Source of the DNA: JABCZH01 sp963803775
GTDB lineage: Bacteria; Acidobacteriota; Terriglobia; Terriglobales; Acidobacteriaceae
Direction of reading: 5' to 3'
Assembly: GCA_963803775.1 (NCBI GenBank)
Contig: CAWDNS010000007.1
Coordinates: 1,116,001-1,180,000 of the forward strand
DNA: 64,000 nt
Shown: positions 24,319 to 33,097 of the stretch, in pieces
How positions within the stretch are numbered: position 1 is the stretch's first letter
Layout of the letters: each line of letters starts with the position of its first letter
Notes under the pieces: generated by a model
The model's input: the letters and a program-made list of their open reading frames with translations, nothing else
The model's database searches: none
What the model was told of the DNA's origin: nothing
Made by a program: the position numbers and the translations under genes

Positions 24319-25659
24319 ATGGCTGCATCTTCCGCTTCATTGATTCACCCCTCGCGGATTGTCAACCGTTGGGCCCAGTTAGTTGCCGGGATCATCGCGA
24401 TGATGGCGATCGCGAACCTCCAATATGCATGGACACTTTTCACCAAACCCATACAAGCGCATCTACATGTCACCCTTGAGGCAGTGCAGTGGACGATTTT
24501 TTTATTCGTTGCTCTGGAAACCTGGCTGGTGCCGTTTGAAGGATATTTGGTGGATCGAATCGGACCCCGGTTCATGCTCGGCATTGGCGCAATTCTGGTC
24601 GGACTGGGCTGGATCGGATCGGGCCGCGCCGAAACCATCCGGGCTCTCTACTTTTGGTATGCATTAGGCGGTGTGGGCGCGGGTGCGGTCTACGGAGGCA
24701 CCATTGGCAATGCGCTCAAATGGTTCCCGGACTATCGCGGTTTATGTGTCGGACTCACTGCCGGGGCCTACGGTATCGGCACGGCGACCACAATAGCTCC
24801 CATTGCTTCCATGCTGAAGACCTCGGGCTACCAGCATACGTTCATCGTGTGGGGAATTGTTCAGGGGTTCGTAGTGTTAGCGTCGTCCCTATTCCTGGCG
24901 AGGCCGCCGGAGGGATGGACACCACCCAACTGGAAAGAGAAAGAAGCCAAGATCAAGGCTAAGGTGAGGACCTCAGCGGTTGATATGACACCATGGCAGA
25001 TGTTGCGCCAACCTTCGTTCTATGTTCTTTATCTGATGCTGACCATGCTGGCCTTCGGAGGCATTGTGGTCACCGTACAACTCAATCCGATGGCTTCCTC
25101 CTACCACGTGGATAACGTCGTCGTCGCCTTCGGCATGACTGCATTGGTGTTGGCCATTACCGTGGACCGGATTCTGAACGGGTTGACCCGTCCTTTCTGG
25201 GGATGGGTATCCGACCACATCGGCCGAGAGAACGCCATCTTTATTTCCTTTATTCTGGAAGCAATCGCGGTGTTTGCTCTCCTCCAACTGATCAGCCATC
25301 CCGTCTGGTTCGTGGCGTTATCAGGCCTCTGTTTCTTCGCGTGGGGCAACATTTATTCGTTGTTTCCTTCGATCACCGGCGACCTGTACGGAAACAAATG
25401 GGCTACCACGAACTATGGAGTCCTATACACCGCGAAGGGAGTGGCCACTCTCTTTGCCGCGCCCGGCGCCGCTTGGCTGTTTGCCCGGACCGGCTCCTGG
25501 AACAAGGTTTTCTGGGCGATGATTGTTTGCGACGTGGTGGCCGCGTTCATGGCTTTGCTGTGGCTAAAGCCTCTGGCAAACCGCGTGGTCGAAGATTCCG
25601 AGCGCGCAGCATCGATAGGCAAGGTGGGTGCGCCGATAAAGGCGCGAGGTGTGGCGTAG
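24319..25659 (+). CDS. oxlT: OxlT-like oxalate:formate antiporter (MFS, OFA family)
   Basis: The protein has 446 residues from ATG 24319 (GGAG 24306-24309) with 12 predicted membrane helices. OFA-family hallmarks are LQYAWTLFTKPIQ in TM1, GALKWFPDYRGL-like GNALKWFPDYRG in the central loop, ITVDRILNGLTRPFWGW in TM8 and NYGVLYTAKGVATL in TM11. The Arg of TM8 and Lys of TM11 correspond to the oxalate-contacting residues known from Oxalobacter OxlT. The protein should exchange oxalate for formate or another product across the inner membrane. It has its own promoter, operator and terminator just after the OOR operon. If OOR is the sink no formate arises, so the counter-ion is uncertain. Confidence 0.85.
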   Translation: MAASSASLIHPSRIVNRWAQLVAGIIAMMAIANLQYAWTLFTKPIQAHLHVTLEAVQWTIFLFVALETWLVPFEGYLVDRIGPRFMLGIGAILVGLGWIGSGRAETIRALYFWYALGGVGAGAVYGGTIGNALKWFPDYRGLCVGLTAGAYGIGTATTIAPIASMLKTSGYQHTFIVWGIVQGFVVLASSLFLARPPEGWTPPNWKEKEAKIKAKVRTSAVDMTPWQMLRQPSFYVLYLMLTMLAFGGIVVTVQLNPMASSYHVDNVVVAFGMTALVLAITVDRILNGLTRPFWGWVSDHIGRENAIFISFILEAIAVFALLQLISHPVWFVALSGLCFFAWGNIYSLFPSITGDLYGNKWATTNYGVLYTAKGVATLFAAPGAAWLFARTGSWNKVFWAMIVCDVVAAFMALLWLKPLANRVVEDSERAASIGKVGAPIKARGVA

Positions 25660-25681
25660 TCAAGATTTGGTCCTTCCTAGT

Positions 25682-25711
25682 GGCTCCCTTTAAGGAGGGA
25701 GCCTATTTTTT
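25682..25711 (+). terminator. Rho-independent terminator of the oxlT-like gene
   Basis: GGCTCCCT (25682-25689) and AGGGAGCC (25696-25703) form a perfect 8-bp stem with a 6-base loop, followed by TATTTTTT. It lies 23 bases after the oxlT stop codon. Confidence 0.9.
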
Positions 25712-25731
25712 GGTCGCGGAAAGCCTGCTGA

Positions 25732-27051
25732 TCACGCCGGTAGAGGCTTGCCTCGGGTTTCAGCGGCAAATGGAATCAGGAACAGTCCCAAGGCGAAAGC
25801 AATCGACGTCATTGCCACCGGAGTTCCGAGCGAACCGAAGTGACGGATACCCGCTCCGACCAGGAAGGTGATTCCAGCCCCGGCGAATCGGGCGAACGAG
25901 GTGGAAAAGGCGAACGCGCTGGCCCGGCATTCCGTGGGGTATTGCTCGGGCAGCCAGAGGGTGTAGACAGAAAAGTTAGCGCCGCCCAATCCCAGAAAGA
26001 ACAGACAAACAAAAAACCAGGGAAGCGCAGCCGCTCCGAGATAAAAAACTTTGCCAAATGTCAGTGCAATGAAGACCATCATGAGAGCAAAGAAGGCTGC
26101 CAGCGTACCGCGACGGCCCACTTGCTCGGCGAGCCACGGCATAGCCAGGCAGCCGAGGATGGTAGCGAACGAAACTAGCATGACGCCCCAGGAGGCGAGT
26201 TGCGCCACTTGTGGAGTGCTGTGGCCGCTTGCCTCGGCGACTGACGTGATTGCTGCGGGAACGTAAACCGTTCCCGCCCATAGGCCACAGATGGAAGCCA
26301 GCATAAGTAAGGAATTCAGAATGGTGCGGCGGCGCCAGGCGGGCGCAAACAGCGCCGTCAGAGGACGCCAAAGCGACCACGCGCGGACGACTTTCTCCTT
26401 CTTGGTCCAGGCAGCAGGCTCCGCAACTCCGTGCCGCGCCCAGGCCAGCAGCAATGCCGGCAGTCCTCCGACTATGAACATTGCACGCCAGCCAAGACGG
26501 CTGCCGATCCCGTAATTCACGAGTGCGGCGAGGAATATGCCGACGTAGTACCCGGTATGCATCAAACCCGCTCCCAACCGGCGCCGGTGCTCGGGCCATT
26601 CCTCAGCAACAAACGTTCCGCCCATGGCCCATTCTCCGCCAATGCCCACACCGGCAAGCAGGCGAAGAATAGCAAGTTGCCAAACGCCGGTGACGAATGC
26701 GCTCAAGAAGGTGAACACCGAATACCACACGATGGTCAGCATGAGCGTGCGCACGCGGCCAAACTTGTCTCCCATCGGTCCCCAGAGGAATGCCAGCCCC
26801 CAGCCAATTAGGAAAAGGGCGAATAACAATCCTCCGTAGAGTCCGATGTTGCCTTTGGTGGCCGGAATGCCTGAGCGCGGGAGTAGTTCGCGCAGGGAGG
26901 GTACAAGAACGAGCGCATAAACAAACGAATCCATGCCGTCCAGCGCCCATCCGCCCCACGAAGCCCAGAAGCCACGAATCTGATTTCGCGTGAGCGGTGG
27001 AGATGAAACCGAGGCAGGATGATTCGCTTCGTTCTTGGTCGAACGCGGCAT
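25732..27051 (-). CDS. MFS transporter, carboxylate:H+ symporter-like
   Basis: The protein has 439 residues and about 12 membrane helices. The MFS loop 2-3 motif appears as GPMGDKFGRVRTL, and RLLAGVGIGGEWAMGGTFVAE matches the SHS/AAHS-type (lactate, sialate, aromatic acid) signature. LWLPEQYPTECRASAFAF in the second half is also typical. It probably takes up an organic acid with protons. It is 43 bases downstream of pyruvate phosphate dikinase on the same strand and tail to tail with the oxlT-like gene, so a C2-C4 acid is plausible; the substrate is not determined. Confidence 0.75.
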   Translation of the reverse strand: MPRSTKNEANHPASVSSPPLTRNQIRGFWASWGGWALDGMDSFVYALVLVPSLRELLPRSGIPATKGNIGLYGGLLFALFLIGWGLAFLWGPMGDKFGRVRTLMLTIVWYSVFTFLSAFVTGVWQLAILRLLAGVGIGGEWAMGGTFVAEEWPEHRRRLGAGLMHTGYYVGIFLAALVNYGIGSRLGWRAMFIVGGLPALLLAWARHGVAEPAAWTKKEKVVRAWSLWRPLTALFAPAWRRRTILNSLLMLASICGLWAGTVYVPAAITSVAEASGHSTPQVAQLASWGVMLVSFATILGCLAMPWLAEQVGRRGTLAAFFALMMVFIALTFGKVFYLGAAALPWFFVCLFFLGLGGANFSVYTLWLPEQYPTECRASAFAFSTSFARFAGAGITFLVGAGIRHFGSLGTPVAMTSIAFALGLFLIPFAAETRGKPLPA

Positions 27052-27073
27052 GACGGGGAACTATACCAAAATG

Positions 27074-27092
27074 TTTCCCGGGTATCGGGAAA
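27074..27092. repeat. Perfect inverted repeat between ppdK and the MFS gene
   Basis: TTTCCCG - GGTAT - CGGGAAA has 7-bp perfect arms. It sits just after the ppdK stop and 23 bases before the MFS start, both minus-strand. There is no T tract, so it could be an operator for the MFS gene or a processing/attenuation hairpin. Confidence 0.5.
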
Positions 27093-27094
27093 AT

Positions 27095-29833
27095 CTATTT
27101 CGTTCTTCCGCCTTCGACCTTCAGCTTATCGCTGGCACCGGCCTGCGCGGCAGCCAACCGCGCGGTCAGCACGCGAAATGGCGAACAGGCTACATAATCC
27201 ATGCCCACCTCGTGGCAGAACTGAACCGACGACGGGTCGCCGCCGTGCTCGCCGCAAATCCCCACTTCAAGGCCGGGACGGGTCTTGCGTCCACGTTCGA
27301 TTCCGATGCGCACCAACTCACCCACACCGTCGCGATCAATCACTGCGAAGGGATCCTGCTTGATGATGCCTTCCTCGAGATAGGTCGGCAGGATCTTGTT
27401 CACGTCGTCACGTGAGAAGCCGAATGTGGTTTGCGTGAGATCATTGGTTCCGAAACTGAAGAACTCGGCTTCCTTGGCGATTTCGTCCGCGATCAATGCA
27501 GCCCGTGGCAACTCGATCATCGTTCCTACGAGGTAATGTACTTTCTTGCCTTTTTCCCGAAAGACTTCCTCAGCCACACGCCGCACAATCGCTGCCTGAT
27601 TCCCCATTTCCTTCACAGTTGCGATGAGCGGAATCATCACTTCCGCGTGTGTCTTCACTCCTTTCTTCTCCACAGCCACCGCGGCCTCGAAGATGGCGCG
27701 AGATTGCATCTCGGTAATTTCAGGATATGTGATGCCTAGGCGGCAACCGCGATGTCCGAGCATGGGATTGAACTCATGCAGCTCCTCGACCCGGCGAAGC
27801 AGGGCCTGTAGCCCCTTCAACTTCGGGGAGCGCGACTTAGTTGCTCTCAGTACCTCAATCTCCACCATCAGATCTTCGCGCTTGGGCAGAAACTCGTGCA
27901 GTGGCGGATCCAGCAGGCGAATAGTCACCGGCAGGCCATCCATCACACGCAACAAACCGATGAAATCGGCACGCTGCATGGGTAGCAGTTTCTTCAGCGC
28001 CGTGCGACGGTCTTTCTCGTTGTCCGCCAGAATCATGGCGCGCATGTGCGGAATGCGGTCCTCGGCGAAGAACATGTGCTCGGTGCGGCACAGACCGATG
28101 CCTTCGGCTCCAAACGCACGCGCCTGTTTCGCATCACGGGGAATGTCCGCGTTCGCGCGCACGCCTATCTTGCGGAATGGCTCCGCCCAAGCCATGAACT
28201 CCATCAGTTCAGGTTCATCAGGCTTGGCGTCGAGAGTATTGAGCTTGCCCTTGATTACGCGGCCGGTGGTTCCATCGAGTGAGATCCAGTCGCCCTGCTT
28301 GAATACCTGGCCCTTTACTCTCATCTCGCCGGCTCTCTCGTTTACGGCGATGTCGCCCGCCCCTGCTACGCAACACTTGCCCATGCCGCGAGTGACGACC
28401 GCCGCATGACTGGTCATGCCGCCGCGAGAGGTCAGAATGCCGGCAGCCACCTCCATCCCATGAATATCTTCCGGAGTCGTTTCTGCCCTCACCAAAATGA
28501 CAGGCTTCCTCTGGTTGCTGGGACCAGCCTTTTCGACAGCCTCATCCGCCGTGAATACAATCTGTCCGACCGCAGCGCCCGGGGATGCCGGCAGGCCGGT
28601 GGCCAGAACTTCAACTTTCACTCTCTTCTCGTCCAGGCGCGGAACCAGGAAGTCATACAACTGGTTGGGTTCGACGCGAAAGATGGCTTCTTCTTTTGTG
28701 ATCAGCCCTTCTTCCACCATCTGGATGGCCACTCGCACGGCGGCAAGTCCGGTGCGTTTGCCATTCCGGGTTTGCAGCATATAGAGCTTGCCTTCCTGAA
28801 TGGTGAACTCGAAATCCTGCATGTCGCGATAATGTTTCTCCAGACGAGTCGTGATTTCGCGAAGCTGCTGATAGACATCTGGCATGATCTTTTCCAGTTC
28901 AAGAATCGGAACTGGGGTGCGAATGCCGGCCACCACGTCTTCGCCCTGGGCGTTCATCAGAAACTCGCCATAAAACTCCTTCGAGCCGATCGCAGGGTTA
29001 CGCGTGAAGCCAACGCCGGTGCCGCTGGTATCGCCGAGGTTGCCGAATACCATTGCCTGCACGTTTACCGCGGTGCCCAAATCATCAGAGATGGTATTGA
29101 TGCGGCGATAGTGTTTGGCTCGATCGTTCTGCCAGGAGCGGAAGACGGCGTCACGCGCCATGATCAGTTGTTGGTGCGCTTCCTGCGGGAAGTCATGCTT
29201 GGTGTGCTTCTTGACCACTTTCTTGTACTCTTCGATCACTTCCTTCAGCGCTTTGGCGTCAAGGTCGGTATCGAGCTTGGCTTTTTTCTGGTGCTTCTTC
29301 TTATCGAACACTTCGTCGAAAGCGGACTTCGGAATTTCCAGCACCACGTTGCCGAACATCTGGATCAGGCGGCGATAGGAATCGTAGGCAAAGCGCGGGT
29401 TGCGGCTGCGTTTCGCGAGCGCTTCCACACTTTGATCGTTCAGGCCGAGATTGAGGATCGTATCCATCATGCCCGGCATGGAAAACTTGGCTCCCGACCG
29501 GACGCTGACCAGCAGTGGATTCTCGCCTTTTCCAAGCTTCTGGCCTTGCAGTTGTTCAAGCCGCGCCAACGCCACTTCCATTTCGCGGTCAACTTGTTTC
29601 GAAACGCCTCCGTGCCGCATATATTCACGGCAGGCCTCCGTCTGAATGGTAAAACCGGGAGGCACCGGCAGCCCGGCATTGGTCATTTCGGCAAGGCCCG
29701 CGCCCTTTCCGCCGAGATCGTCTTTCATCTTGCCATTGCCGTCGGCCTTGCCGCCGCCAAAGAAATAGACATACTGGACAGGGCCGGCGCCAGCCGGCGC
29801 GTCGTACGTTTCAGGAAGTGTGGAAGTGCTCAC
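27095..29833 (-). CDS. ppdK: Pyruvate, phosphate dikinase
   Basis: The protein has 912 residues, the normal length. The N-terminal ATP-grasp domain begins with GGKGAGLAEMTNAGLPVPPG. The phosphohistidine domain has GGMTSHAAVVTRGMGKCCV, containing the swivelling His. The C-terminal PEP/pyruvate barrel has GIGLCRTEHMFF, LGHRGCRLGITYPE, GTNDLTQTTFGFSRDD and the CGEHGGDP active-site Cys segment. It interconverts pyruvate + ATP + Pi and PEP + AMP + PPi in the cytosol. With C2-acid growth predicted next door, it could feed gluconeogenesis. It probably shares a transcript with the MFS gene downstream. About 280 bases upstream (29834-30117) show no other gene. Confidence 0.95.
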   Translation of the reverse strand: MSTSTLPETYDAPAGAGPVQYVYFFGGGKADGNGKMKDDLGGKGAGLAEMTNAGLPVPPGFTIQTEACREYMRHGGVSKQVDREMEVALARLEQLQGQKLGKGENPLLVSVRSGAKFSMPGMMDTILNLGLNDQSVEALAKRSRNPRFAYDSYRRLIQMFGNVVLEIPKSAFDEVFDKKKHQKKAKLDTDLDAKALKEVIEEYKKVVKKHTKHDFPQEAHQQLIMARDAVFRSWQNDRAKHYRRINTISDDLGTAVNVQAMVFGNLGDTSGTGVGFTRNPAIGSKEFYGEFLMNAQGEDVVAGIRTPVPILELEKIMPDVYQQLREITTRLEKHYRDMQDFEFTIQEGKLYMLQTRNGKRTGLAAVRVAIQMVEEGLITKEEAIFRVEPNQLYDFLVPRLDEKRVKVEVLATGLPASPGAAVGQIVFTADEAVEKAGPSNQRKPVILVRAETTPEDIHGMEVAAGILTSRGGMTSHAAVVTRGMGKCCVAGAGDIAVNERAGEMRVKGQVFKQGDWISLDGTTGRVIKGKLNTLDAKPDEPELMEFMAWAEPFRKIGVRANADIPRDAKQARAFGAEGIGLCRTEHMFFAEDRIPHMRAMILADNEKDRRTALKKLLPMQRADFIGLLRVMDGLPVTIRLLDPPLHEFLPKREDLMVEIEVLRATKSRSPKLKGLQALLRRVEELHEFNPMLGHRGCRLGITYPEITEMQSRAIFEAAVAVEKKGVKTHAEVMIPLIATVKEMGNQAAIVRRVAEEVFREKGKKVHYLVGTMIELPRAALIADEIAKEAEFFSFGTNDLTQTTFGFSRDDVNKILPTYLEEGIIKQDPFAVIDRDGVGELVRIGIERGRKTRPGLEVGICGEHGGDPSSVQFCHEVGMDYVACSPFRVLTARLAAAQAGASDKLKVEGGRTK

Positions 29834-30117
29834 GGATTTGTCCTCTTGGGAAACTTTGAGTTATGAGTTCAAGCCTCATGTCTGATCTTCCACTATGTTG
29901 GGAGCTGTGAAAGCTCTCGAAAGACCATTGGGTAGAACAATTCAGTTTAACCGATTCTGGCCCCGACGATCATGACGGGCAAGCCCCGGATTCGTGCCCC
30001 AACTAGAATCAACAGAATAGTTGACTATGTGGCTCTCCCTTTCTTGTTGGGTGATCTGTTCGCGTGGCAGTTGATTGGGTCAGTGCCAGTCCTATAGGGT
30101 TATGTCGGAGCTAAGCT

Positions 30118-31026
30118 TTGGATATCTATCTGGTGGACGGAACGTACGAGCTGTTCCGGCATTACTACGCGCTGCCATCCGCCCGGGATACGGATGGGCG
30201 GGAGGTTGCCGCCGTCCGTGGCGTACTCGCATCGGTGCTGGGCATGATCAAAGGTGGCGCCACACATATCGCCGTAGCCACCGATCACGTCATCGAATCG
30301 TTTCGCAACGAACTGTGGCCAGATTACAAGACCGGTGAAGGCATCGAATCCGATCTACTGGCACAATTTCAGCTGCTCGAAGACGTCCTCTCGGCAGCGG
30401 GCATTGTCGTCTGGCCGATGGTGGAATTTGAGGCGGACGATGCTCTAGCTTCCGCAGCGGTCGCAGCGGCTCGAGATGCGCGTGTCCAACAAGTGATTAT
30501 CTGCACGCCGGACAAGGACCTCGCCCAATGTGTGTGCGGCACGCGCGTTGTGCAGTTGAATCGAAGGACGCGCGTTACCCTGGACGAGGCTGGGGTAATC
30601 CAGAAGTTCGGAGTCTCACCGGAATCGATCCCTGATTATCTGGCACTGGTGGGCGATGCCGCGGACGGCTATCCGGGACTTCCAGGCTGGGGTGCTAAGT
30701 CGTCGGCTGCCGTCCTCGCCAAGTTTGTCCATCTCGAGTCCATTCCGTTGGACTGCCGCCAGTGGCGAGTGAACGCCGCCAATGCGAGTGCGCTGGCAGG
30801 AACACTTGCGCGTGAGCAGGAGCGTGCTTTACTATTTCGCACTCTCGCCACGCTGCGGACTGACATCGCGCTCTTGGACGACGTTGACCAGTTGCGCTGG
30901 AACGGACCGATGCCGGCATTTGCGGCGCTCGCGGCTCGATTGGACGCGGCCCGCTCTGAGACGAAGCCATCGAAAGTACTTCGTTCCCGCACAGCGCCGA
31001 TCGGTAAGCCCGCAGTGAGACGATAA
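30118..31026 (+). CDS. 5'-3' exonuclease/FEN-like nuclease family protein
   Basis: The protein has 302 residues from TTG 30118 (GGAG 30107-30110). It resembles the free-standing 5'-3' exonuclease domain of DNA polymerase I: YLVDGTYELFRHYYAL (first metal Asp), WPMVEFEADDALASAAVAA and CTPDKDLAQCV (metal-binding acidic clusters), then the helix-hairpin-helix segment with DYLALVGDAADGYPGLPGWGAKSSA. It should act on flap or RNA-primed DNA ends. The C-terminal 40 residues are basic. It is an independent gene, not fused to a polymerase. A duplicate of the polA domain or a specialised repair nuclease are both possible. Confidence 0.8.
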   Translation: MDIYLVDGTYELFRHYYALPSARDTDGREVAAVRGVLASVLGMIKGGATHIAVATDHVIESFRNELWPDYKTGEGIESDLLAQFQLLEDVLSAAGIVVWPMVEFEADDALASAAVAAARDARVQQVIICTPDKDLAQCVCGTRVVQLNRRTRVTLDEAGVIQKFGVSPESIPDYLALVGDAADGYPGLPGWGAKSSAAVLAKFVHLESIPLDCRQWRVNAANASALAGTLAREQERALLFRTLATLRTDIALLDDVDQLRWNGPMPAFAALAARLDAARSETKPSKVLRSRTAPIGKPAVRR

Positions 31027-31092
31027 TCTGAGCGTGTGCCGCCACGCAGCACACCACCTCAAACTGCTCTAAGATTAGAGACGATATCAATT

Positions 31093-31893
31093 ATGACATC
31101 ACCATCGACCAGAAGACATGGAGGCACCGGGCCCGCGAGCGACCAGCCCCCGGTCCCTGAGCCTTCGTACGCCGAGCGTGCGCGTACTCTAATGTATTTG
31201 GGCGGCGTGGGCAGCCTCTCGACCCTTTCGCGGAAGCAGCCAGGCTTCCCCTTCGGATCAGTGATGCCCTATGGGTTGGACATTCACGGGCGTCCCATTT
31301 TCCTTATTAGCACCATGGCCATGCATACGCAGAACTTGCAGGCTGACGCGCGCGCTAGTTTGCTGGTGACCCCGGCGGGCGCCGAGGGTGATCCGCTGGG
31401 AGCATCCAGGGTCACATTGGTAGGAAATGTTCTGCGGCTAACGGAATCGGAGGTGGCAGAGGCTCGCAAGCTCTACCTAGCGCGTCATGCTAACAGCAAG
31501 TATTGGGTTGATTTCGAAGACTTTTCTTTTTACCGCATGGATGTGCTGGATATTTACTACGTGGGCGGATTCGGAGTGATGGGCTGGGTATCCGCCTCCG
31601 AGTATGATCGCAGCCAACCCGACCCACTGGCTGATTCAATGGATGGAATCATTCAGCACATGAACGCCGATCACAAGGATGCGCTGGTCCTGCTCGCCAG
31701 AAAATTTGCTGGCATCGACTCACAGGAAGCGACGATGACTGCGGTCGATCGACTGGGGTTTCATGTGCGATTGAAGACCCAGGAAGGCTTGCGAGGAGTC
31801 CGCATCGCATTTCTGCGAGAGGTCGGTAATCCGGCAGAGACTCGAAAGGTCTTGGTCGAGATGGTGCAACAGGCGCGCTCGCAAGCTGAGTGA
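31093..31893 (+). CDS. HugZ-like flavin-reductase-fold protein with DUF2470 domain
   Basis: The protein has 266 residues; the start at 31093 avoids a low-complexity extension from 31036. The N-terminal pyridoxamine-phosphate-oxidase-like split-barrel (about 25-155) includes PFGSVMPYGLDIHGRPIFLIS and a SRVTLVGNVLRL strand. The C-terminal DUF2470 region includes IIQHMNADHKDALVLLARKF, the HMNxDH motif seen in HugZ heme oxygenases, and closes with LRGVRIAFLREV. Relatives bind FMN or heme. Heme degradation is possible but unproven. It is 66 bases after the nuclease gene and convergent with the next one. Confidence 0.8.
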   Translation: MTSPSTRRHGGTGPASDQPPVPEPSYAERARTLMYLGGVGSLSTLSRKQPGFPFGSVMPYGLDIHGRPIFLISTMAMHTQNLQADARASLLVTPAGAEGDPLGASRVTLVGNVLRLTESEVAEARKLYLARHANSKYWVDFEDFSFYRMDVLDIYYVGGFGVMGWVSASEYDRSQPDPLADSMDGIIQHMNADHKDALVLLARKFAGIDSQEATMTAVDRLGFHVRLKTQEGLRGVRIAFLREVGNPAETRKVLVEMVQQARSQAE

Positions 31894-31918
31894 ATTTCCA
31901 TATCCGGGCCAACCGGCT

Positions 31919-33031
31919 TTATTGGAACTCAAGCATCACGATCTCAGGATTCGACCCCAGCCGCAGCGGTGGTCCCCAGGTTCCAGCACCGCTCGACGTG
32001 AAAACCTGCATCTTTCCGAGCCGGCTCAGGCCATACACAAACTGCCGGTAAATCCTCCGTGCCATCCAACTCCATGGTATGAACTGGCCAAGGTGGGTAT
32101 GCCCCGATAGCTGCAAGGAAACACCCGCGGCCTCCGCGATCTCCGGATGGTCGGGCGCATGGGTCAATAGAATGCTCGCCCGGTCGCGATCCAGGCGGAG
32201 TCCGTGCAGCACCGATGCGAACTGCCCGTGCGGCGTCGCGTTCCGGTACGGCACGCCAATGATCTGCAAACCATCTACTTCCACCTTCTCGTTGCTGAGG
32301 ACACGGACTCCGGCCGCAGCAATGGCGTGCAAATACTTGCTGTCGTCTCCAAATTGCTCGTGATTGCCGGCGACAAAATACACGCCGTGCGGCGCCGTTA
32401 GCTTGTTCAATGGCTCCGCGGCTCGTCCTGCGTCGATAGCCGTGCCATCATACAAATCGCCCGCGATAAAAATCGTGTCTGGCTTCTCTCGTAAAATCTT
32501 CGCGACCATACGCCGCAGAAAGTTACCGTTCCGTACGTGCCCCAGATGCACATCGCTGATCAAGGCCGCTCTTCGCCCCCGCCACGCCATTGGCAAGTTG
32601 GCAAGCCGCACCGTTGTTCGTGTGATTCGCGTCCAGCTAGCGTTGAAAACCCCGTAGAGTCCAGTCACGAGCGCAACCCCGAACAGCCATTCGACCATGA
32701 GGTGGAAATTCACGGGGAGTCCAGCCAGCCGCGCAACTCCGAAAATAATCCAGGAGGAAACCGCCCCGAAGAACAAGAAAGTCAGCAGACCCAGCCAAAC
32801 CGCCGCCGCCTTGTAAAACGTGCGCACGGCAGCATTGGTATAGCGAAACGCCAGTAGGGACGCCGCAACAAAACTCACCGACAAAAGCCCGAAAGCCAGT
32901 TTGATCCACAAATCTCCAGGGGCATCGCCTCCGGAGGACGAAAATATCCACGTCTCATAGAGGAACAAATGCGTTAGGAACAGAACAGACTGAATCACTG
33001 CAATAAAGCCGATTAGACGTTTTAGCCTCAT
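31919..33031 (-). CDS. Membrane-anchored metallophosphoesterase (YkuE-like)
   Basis: The protein has 370 residues. Four hydrophobic helices (about 1-125) precede a calcineurin-type phosphoesterase domain with all metal motifs: ISDVHLGH (DxH), IAGDLYDG (GDxxD), VAGNHEQF (GNHE), LLTHAPDH and LSGHTHLGQ (GHTH). YkuE-type enzymes hydrolyse UDP-diacylglucosamine-like or other phosphodiesters at the membrane. The substrate here is unknown. The catalytic domain follows the last helix, so its side of the membrane depends on an odd or even helix count, which I cannot settle. Confidence 0.85.
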   Translation of the reverse strand: MRLKRLIGFIAVIQSVLFLTHLFLYETWIFSSSGGDAPGDLWIKLAFGLLSVSFVAASLLAFRYTNAAVRTFYKAAAVWLGLLTFLFFGAVSSWIIFGVARLAGLPVNFHLMVEWLFGVALVTGLYGVFNASWTRITRTTVRLANLPMAWRGRRAALISDVHLGHVRNGNFLRRMVAKILREKPDTIFIAGDLYDGTAIDAGRAAEPLNKLTAPHGVYFVAGNHEQFGDDSKYLHAIAAAGVRVLSNEKVEVDGLQIIGVPYRNATPHGQFASVLHGLRLDRDRASILLTHAPDHPEIAEAAGVSLQLSGHTHLGQFIPWSWMARRIYRQFVYGLSRLGKMQVFTSSGAGTWGPPLRLGSNPEIVMLEFQ

Positions 33032-33097
33032 GGTTCATTAGATTCACCAACCTGCCATTCGGATTGTTGGGCCTAGATCACCAGTTGCGTTTCGGAC

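Noticed and set aside
28406..29866. 486-codon + strand open frame opposite ppdK
   Set aside because: The minus strand carries an unmistakable, full-length pyruvate phosphate dikinase; the opposite frame is an antisense by-product of codon bias.
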